DNA of 64,000 bases from Stratiolaelaps scimitus (Eukaryota; Arthropoda; Arachnida; Mesostigmata; Laelapidae). Shown here piece after piece: positions 59,383 through 64,000 of the stretch. The position numbers and the translations under genes are program-made. Where the stretch lies: contig JABWDB010000018.1 of NCBI GenBank assembly GCA_019614645.1, positions 806,001 through 870,000 of the forward strand, written 5' to 3'. Numbering within the stretch: the stretch's first letter is position 1; each line of letters begins with the position of its first letter. The notes under the pieces were generated by a model. It made no database searches. It saw nothing but the letters and a program-made list of their open reading frames with translations, and was not told the origin of the DNA.

Positions 59383-60006
59383 CAAATGTACACCCCGCCC
59401 CTCTTTTGTTGAGAAAGGTATTTTTGAAAAAAAAAAATTACTAATCCTGCCTTTTGCGCGGTGGCTTCACGAGTCATTTTATAGACGCTGAATTCATGAG
59501 CTCCCCCCATCCAAGCTTCGTTGCCCTCCGCAATTTCAAGCTGCATTAGTGAGTCGATTTCCTGAGACTTTGTTCTTGCCAAATCTCCCGTTATATCAGC
59601 TATGTAGTTTCTGCCTTCGAACGAAAAACAACTTTCGGTTGTGCCGAGACCACGGCTGGCCCAGCCGATAGACTACCCGCCTAGCGTAATAAAGCGCAGT
59701 AGCGAATATTCGATGAGGCGTAGACAAACAGGACGGGTCGAAGGCCGGTCGATGGATCGATCGCCAGCGATAGACGTCTGTCATCGGGGGTGGGCCGCTT
59801 TTAGTTGATGGCGTGTTGGTGTTGGCGAGATGCACATATTTACTTAGAACACGTATCTGAGTACTGAAACAATTACTGAACACGAAATCAACCCACCATT
59901 TAACTTGGGCAAGTAACACCATCTCGCGATTTAGGGCGTGCAGAATTTTTGCAACGACAGACGAAGAAACCTCTCCAGAATATTATTTCTCAAATTCTAC
60001 AGGTAT

Positions 60007-60029
60007 GTATATATATATATATATATATA
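60007..60029. repeat. (TA)n microsatellite
   Basis: About 23 bp of TA. Confidence 0.85.
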
Positions 60030-60417
60030 CAGCACAACTCAATCATGTATGTCAAATGGGGAACGTCTGTCGCTTATCCGCTTGTGTGTCGATATTGTGC
60101 TGTCGACTGATGTCCACAGGGGCCTAATTCTTCAAACGCTTTGACACATTCATGGGGCCTAGCTACCCGCATACTAAGTAATATCGAGTGGTATTGGCTG
60201 CACCCAGCAAATTCAGATGGACAGTCAAAACGTTCGGCTCTCCTAACTAGAGCGGGTGGGACCCTCGCTTTCAACGGTGTTTGCCAGCCGACACCCCCCT
60301 GATTCAACGGTTTGCTTGGATAAGGCAGTTATAAAAATTTCGTGCTTCGTACGATTGCAAGAAGGGAAAACATTGTTCCGGGTAACTGCCCTTAGTGGTG
60401 CGTCGCGGACACCTCTT

Positions 60418-60468
60418 CAGGCTGACCCTCAGCCAACATTGAACGTCCACGGAATTGCTTTAGCGGTA
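60418..60468 (-). mobile_element. SINE 3' tail, hairpin-tail family
   Basis: On the minus strand it reads AAAGCAATTCCGTGGACGTT, then CAATGTTGGCTGAGGGTCAG and CCTG. The hairpin GGCTGA-GGG-TCAGCC is perfect. The head is missing or too diverged to see. Confidence 0.65.
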
Positions 60469-60827
60469 AGTCTGTCTTCGCGTGCATTCGCCTCCATTAA
60501 ACAAGCTGTGCAGAATCACTGATCGACGATCGGGTTCAAAATGATCAGGTGCCGGGAACCCTATGGCTCGAATGTTAAGGCATTGCTAAGCATATAATTT
60601 TCGATCCCTGAGAATGGTGGATGAGTGTTAGTAAGTTAGCTGCTTAATGTTCAGTAAGTTCGTTGCTAGATTTGATCGTTGTGACTTCATGGAACGATGA
60701 TGACGAGATAGCAAGCCTAGACCTTGTTATCGGCTCGTAGAAATAATATGTGTATTTTATGATTAAGATGAAGAAACAAGTCCTTTGGCAATTCCTTCTT
60801 TACTTGAGGCTAACAACAGCAACAAGT

Positions 60828-61090
60828 CCCCTGGATGGTCTAGTGGTGAGCGGCTTAGACTACTAGACCGAAGGGACACGTGTGTGTTGGGTTCAAATCC
60901 TGTCAGACGCGGAGAATCTTTGGAGTTCTTTATCATATTTCTTTATCTGAAGATTCTTATCAGGTACGAGTAAGGCAGAGAATAAGCAAAGGTGGCTCCG
61001 ACAGGTCCTCATAGTAATACCTAAAGGTTAAGAGCTGAGACCTGTCAGATAGGGGAACAGCTGAGGGTCAGCTCGAAAAAAAAAAAAATA
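60828..61090 (+). mobile_element. tRNA-derived SINE, second type, copy 2 (near full length)
   Basis: A perfect A box (TGGTCTAGTGG, 60836-60846) and B box (GGTTCAAATCC, 60890-60900) are 43 bp apart. They are followed by a 120-bp body, the terminal CAGCTGAGGGTCAGCTCG and a poly(A) tract running into (TA)n. The body is about 90 percent identical by eye to 14332-14555. The tRNA-like part does not close into an acceptor stem. Its head differs from the head of the 53735 family, although the hairpin end is related. Confidence 0.82.
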
Positions 61091-61237
61091 TATATATAAC
61101 AACAACCACAGTAATTACAACATCCAATGTAAATAGGTATGAATGATCTCCTTGTCCACACGTCTCGAGCACTATCTCGTCCATGCGTCACAACTAACGT
61201 AATCATAAATCATTTCGTTGTGTCATTATCATTGTTA

Positions 61238-61263
61238 TGTATATATATATATATATATATATA
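61238..61263. repeat. (TA)n microsatellite
   Basis: About 26 bp of TA, some 220 bp upstream of the DEG/ENaC start codon. Confidence 0.9.
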
Positions 61264-61479
61264 TTGTTATTCACACATTGTTCATTTAATTTTTTTCGCC
61301 CTGAATTTATTGATTAATTATTCGTTTTCCAATCGCGTAACATTCCATGAATTGAGTGAAGCTTTTTGTCAACATACCATTTTGCTCATAGAGAATCTCA
61401 ATCACAGGAGACGCGCAACACCCTGATGATGTCACTCTGAAGATCGAAGAAGACAACACTCTCGCTAATTACAGCAGCT

Positions 61480-61661
61480 ATGTACAATTTGAGGCGTACG
61501 TCGGAAGTTTTGCCGCAGGAGAACGTAGCGACAACGCGCAGCCGTCGTCGTTATAACTTCACCAGTGATCTCGGTTACGTCAACCGGAGCGATGAATACT
61601 CTCGCATACTGGCGAGAAACCTTGAAAAGGAACTGGAATCCTCTCCAAAAGGCTACACTGG
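61480..61661 (+). CDS. DEG/ENaC exon 1: cytosolic N-terminus
   Basis: It encodes residues 1-60 and two bases of 61: MYNLRRTSEVLPQENVATTR, then RNLEKELESSPKGYTG. It is hydrophilic, basic then acidic. The donor is CACTGG|GTATAA, leaving phase 2. A second frame over the same DNA is open to 61555 behind an acceptor-like AATCACAG, but it stops and does not lead into exon 2. Of the four exons this one is the least secure. Confidence 0.55.
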
Positions 61662-63677
61662 GTATAAAAAAAACTGGCCGGGCTATCTGCTCAACATGAG
61701 TGATTCAATAATGGAGGTCTTAGAGCTGTCGAGTGCGTTCGGCCGGCATGTATATTTGATAGCGGACCCATAATAGAACTTGTTATTTACGGGCAGCTCA
61801 CCAAAATGAAATATAATCAAATGTGTGTTAATTCATAATGAGCATAATTTGTGATAGATAAATTGGAAGCTTGTGCCTATCGCTAGACTTTGAGCTGAGT
61901 CAATACAACATACAATGTTCGGCTCGTTTAGAAATCAAGATGCAAGATCTAATTAAACTTTAATTCAAGCACACAGGCTCGGGAGATGAATCTGTTTGAA
62001 TATATTAAGTAGAACTAGGAACGCTGTGAATGTTTCTTTGTTTTATCTGACTTGTATACGTATTACGCATGAAATACAGTCCATTTATAGGAACCGAATT
62101 GGCAAGACAGTAACAATAACAATGGTTTCTTATGCAAGCTTAAATCACGTGCAATTAGTGTGAATTAACCACGATATCGAAATCTCGTACGACCCAATAA
62201 CTGCTATCGATAACTGGCGGTGCTTGTAGCCTGTTACGTTTGCAGTTGAATGCTAAACTCTCTCACGTGACTGCCGCTGTTCGGATTAATTAGAATATTA
62301 TGAGGTTATATTTAGGGGGAGAGCTTGAGGCGAACATGCAAAACGCTTGGTTGCAATCACCCACAAGGGTACTGCTAAAATAATATCTGTAACCGCATCG
62401 CTCTCGGTACGGGGCGGACAAAGCACTCGTGAATGGAGAATTTTGCAAGTAAAAGTTTGATGTACCTGGATATTTCTACCTGTGACCTACAAAGCTTGAA
62501 TTTCACCAAGTAAGCACTATATACTCTATCCTCCTCAGACATTTCCCAAAGGCGAAAGCTCGACAAGAGGTGATGGCTCTCGCAGCAGATGGCCCTTCAA
62601 AGCAGAAGCCGCTCTGGCGGTTAAGAAATCTTCTTCAGCCAGTATTTTTGCTAAGGTGAGAAACAGCGTCTTGGATATTAATAGCAGTATGCACATTTAT
62701 ATATATATACTGATCCCATGCACCAAGACTCATTTTGGTAAAGGCTCGCGCTTATTTTAATTAAGCTATATAGTCAATAAATAATTGTATTATATTAAAT
62801 TTGATTTTTTTTTTAATATTCAATTAATAATAAGGATAATAGAGAGATTTAAATTTATGTAAATAATAATGTTTATAGTTGTAGAATAAAATAAGAACCT
62901 CTATTAATCAATACTTATAAAGTTAGGAATTTTATTAAAAAAATAAATTAATAGTACTGGGAAATATTTATATTATTCTTTACTAGTTTAAGAAAGTTAT
63001 AAAAGATATCTGGGACATCTATAAAATATTATATCTATTTTAATTAAGCTTTATAGTCAATTATTTATTGACTATAAAGCTTAATTAAAATAGATATATT
63101 TGATATAGCTCAACTATTTGTCCTGCCTTTCTAACTAATTAACTAACGCTTCGGCCTATTGATATTGGCCTATTCCAGGTCCCTCATCACGGTCCTTTGC
63201 GTCGTCGGCTTTGTCTACCAGAGCGCTGACTTCTTCCTCGGATTCTTCCGATTTCCTACAACCACAAATATCAGGTAAACATTCTGAGGATGCTCTCAGA
63301 CGGATCTTTGTATGATCTAGCTGGGGATAGATTCCGTTCGGTCAGCTCAGCGCACGTCCACTGCCGGGGAGTACCACTTGGCCAAGTTTTCCTTGTCAGA
63401 AATTAAGAAAAACAAAAAGAAACATCTGCCCGTAAGTTTACAACAATGCCAATCTCGTGCCACCAAGATGATAACGAGAGTACCTGGGACGAGCACTGTG
63501 GGATGATGAATTACACGCTTGGGCGTTTCTACAAATCAGCAATCATCAGCATAAGTTGCGACGTCAGTATTTCATCAGTCACTTGTTGTGTGATTCAATT
63601 CCAGAGTGGAATCGATGAAAGATCTAGTCTTTCCTTCGCTGACCGTCTGTATGGCGAACTGGGTAAGCCGGACGAAG
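61480..63677 (+). CDS. DEG/ENaC (degenerin, pickpocket-like) sodium channel, 5' part of the gene
   Basis: Exons 61480-61661, 62539-62655, 63179-63274 and 63605-63677 join in one frame of 468 nt (156 residues), with all introns GT...AG and all phases matching. DEG/ENaC channels are trimeric, amiloride-sensitive sodium channels with two TM segments and a large ectodomain, acting in touch, proton, salt or peptide sensing. Residues 1-85 are cytosolic. LWRLRNLLQPVFLLR leads into TM1 (SLITVLCVVGFVYQSADFFL), then the typical GFFRFPTTTNI and the family motif VFPSLTVCMANW. The gene continues beyond the window, where the ectodomain and TM2 should follow. An in-frame TGA at 61438 supports the start at 61480. 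The subfamily cannot be assigned. Confidence 0.78.
61662..62538 (+). other. DEG/ENaC intron 1
   Basis: It is bounded by GTATAA and CTATCCTCCTCAG. Nothing recognised. Confidence 0.6.
62539..62655 (+). CDS. DEG/ENaC exon 2: pre-TM1 segment
   Basis: It encodes residues 61-99 and two bases of 100: HFPKAKARQEVMALAADGPS, then KQKPLWRLRNLLQPVFLL. The acceptor is TCCTCCTCAG and the donor CTAAG|GTGAGA. Another frame is also open, but only this one joins exon 3 without a stop. The W-x-L-x-x-L pattern just before TM1 is usual in the family. Confidence 0.72.
62656..63178 (+). other. DEG/ENaC intron 2, filled by an AT-rich foldback block
   Basis: It is bounded by GTGAGA and TTGGCCTATTCCAG. The segment 62753-63098 is a very AT-rich insertion flanked by inverted repeats, listed separately. 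Confidence 0.7.
62753..63098. mobile_element. AT-rich foldback element with 32-bp perfect terminal palindrome
   Basis: At 63030-63061 and 63067-63098 two 32-bp arms are perfect reverse complements around a 5-bp loop (TATTT); each contains TTTTAATTAAGCTTTATAGT or its complement. A third copy, TATTTTAATTAAGCTATATA then GTCAATAAATAATTG, starts at 62753, direct with the left arm. Its loop-flanking part (AATAAATAATT) is the reverse complement of the equivalent AATTATTTATT at 63060-63070. The 240 bp between are about 80 percent A+T by eye, unlike surrounding DNA. Candidates are a foldback or MITE-type transposon, or an inserted organelle fragment. Confidence 0.6.
63179..63274 (+). CDS. DEG/ENaC exon 3: TM1
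   Basis: It encodes the end of residue 100 to 131: SLITVLCVVGFVYQSADFFL, then GFFRFPTTTNI. The first 23 residues are hydrophobic with a Gln-Ser break, followed by the family's F/Y-x-x-F/Y-P pattern just outside the membrane. The acceptor is CCTATTCCAG and the donor ATATCAG|GTAAAC. Confidence 0.82.
63275..63604 (+). other. DEG/ENaC intron 3
   Basis: It is bounded by GTAAAC and GTGTGATTCAATTCCAG. No coding sequence was recognised within it. Confidence 0.65.
63605..63677 (+). CDS. DEG/ENaC exon 4: first ectodomain motif
   Basis: It encodes residues 132-156: VESMKDLVFPSLTVCMANWV, then SRTK. FPSLTVC matches the family's F-P-A-V-T-x-C-N signature right after TM1; Met stands where Asn is usual and Asn follows two residues later. 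The acceptor is TTCAATTCCAG and the donor CGAAG|GTGAGT, phase 0. Confidence 0.82.
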
Positions 63678-64000
63678 GTGAGTCTGCATCTACTTCTATA
63701 CCATCCGTGTATCTGCCCTGCACGATATACGCGAATATAATTAACCCGCACAACGTTCATGATAACGAACAAACGTAACCGAAATGACTTCACGTACAGG
63801 TGCGATCGTTTTGTCGGTCTTCCAGCCGAAAAAGTTGGATGCACCTGCTTCTCCTATAGTATTTTATACATATGTATACAGTTATTTACATTTTGACATA
63901 TGTATACAGTTAATTCATCATCGCATATAGCATAGGGAAATCGAAAAGTATAATATCGTTCAATCAAAGGGTACATTTTTATTATATACATGGACCAATC
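63678..64000 (+). other. start of DEG/ENaC intron 4, continuing past the window
   Basis: It starts GTGAGT. No further exon is recognised before the window ends. A tandem of about 20 bp (ACATATGTATACAGTTA) occurs twice near 63870 and 63898. Confidence 0.6.

Larger units (their letters stand above)
57116..61479. other. intergenic DNA between the chaoptin-like and DEG/ENaC genes, rich in retroelements
   Basis: No host gene seen. It contains a LINE 3' fragment, a LINE RT remnant, two SINE tails, a near full-length second-type SINE and (TA)n tracts at 57533, 60007 and 61238. Confidence 0.6.

Noticed and set aside
60831..60912. tRNA gene at 60.83 kb
   Set aside because: The A and B boxes are perfect, but no acceptor stem or anticodon arm closes and the sequence is part of a repeated SINE.
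61410..61555. Final exon of another gene (acidic 48-codon frame after AATCACAG)
   Set aside because: No upstream exon of matching phase was found, and the overlapping frame from ATG 61480 links into the DEG/ENaC exons.
62788..63030. Nuclear mitochondrial insertion
   Set aside because: The AT content fits, but no mitochondrial gene could be recognised by eye and the palindromic arms suggest a foldback element. Left open as an alternative.
1..64000. CRISPR arrays, operons, prokaryotic promoters or phage genes
   Set aside because: There are no regularly spaced repeats and no clustered ORFs with ribosome-binding sites. The window is clearly eukaryotic.

Overview
This is eukaryotic nuclear DNA, most likely from an arthropod. 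The evidence is long introns bounded by GT and AG, a chaoptin-type photoreceptor adhesion gene, a DEG/ENaC channel gene, tRNA-derived SINEs, LINE fragments, a Tc1 fossil and about twenty (TA)n microsatellites. Long introns rule out compact genomes. A mite or tick is possible, but the sequence alone does not fix the taxon.

Three genes can be supported. (1) At the left edge, a probable first coding exon of an unidentified proline-rich protein lies on the minus strand (2343 down to 2027) and ends in a perfect GTAAGT donor; that gene would continue off the left end. (2) A complete chaoptin-like gene on the plus strand runs from 27296 to 56956 in nine coding exons. Every splice phase agrees, and the exons sum to 3855 nt (1284 residues plus stop). 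The product has a signal peptide, a cysteine-rich LRR N-cap, a long leucine-rich-repeat array, an LRR C-cap and a C-terminal hydrophobic tail typical of GPI anchoring. Its first intron is about 13.5 kb. (3) At the right edge, the first four coding exons of a DEG/ENaC (pickpocket/degenerin-like) sodium channel lie on the plus strand (61480 to 63677, 156 residues visible), including TM1 and the conserved post-TM1 motifs. The gene continues off the right end.

The rest is intergenic or intronic DNA with many decayed mobile elements: a Tc1/mariner element with both terminal inverted repeats and TA target duplications (14799-16260), two LINE reverse-transcriptase remnants (about 36.4-36.8 kb minus, 58.2-59.1 kb plus), three copies of a LINE 3' terminus (7.9, 9.4 and 57.8 kb), and several tRNA-derived SINEs. 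At least seven SINE copies share a 3' domain that ends in a small hairpin (GGCTGA-loop-TCAGCC). A second SINE type, with copies at 14.3 and 60.8 kb, ends in a related hairpin.

The most unusual structures are an AT-rich foldback block in the DEG/ENaC second intron (32-bp perfect arms, with a third copy whose loop is inverted), a roughly 95-bp imperfect hairpin at 3.0 kb, a GC-rich 12-bp-arm palindrome at 21.7 kb, and an orphan LRR-like exon in chaoptin intron 5 whose splice phase does not fit the gene. No rRNA genes, intact tRNA genes, CRISPR arrays or prokaryotic features were seen.
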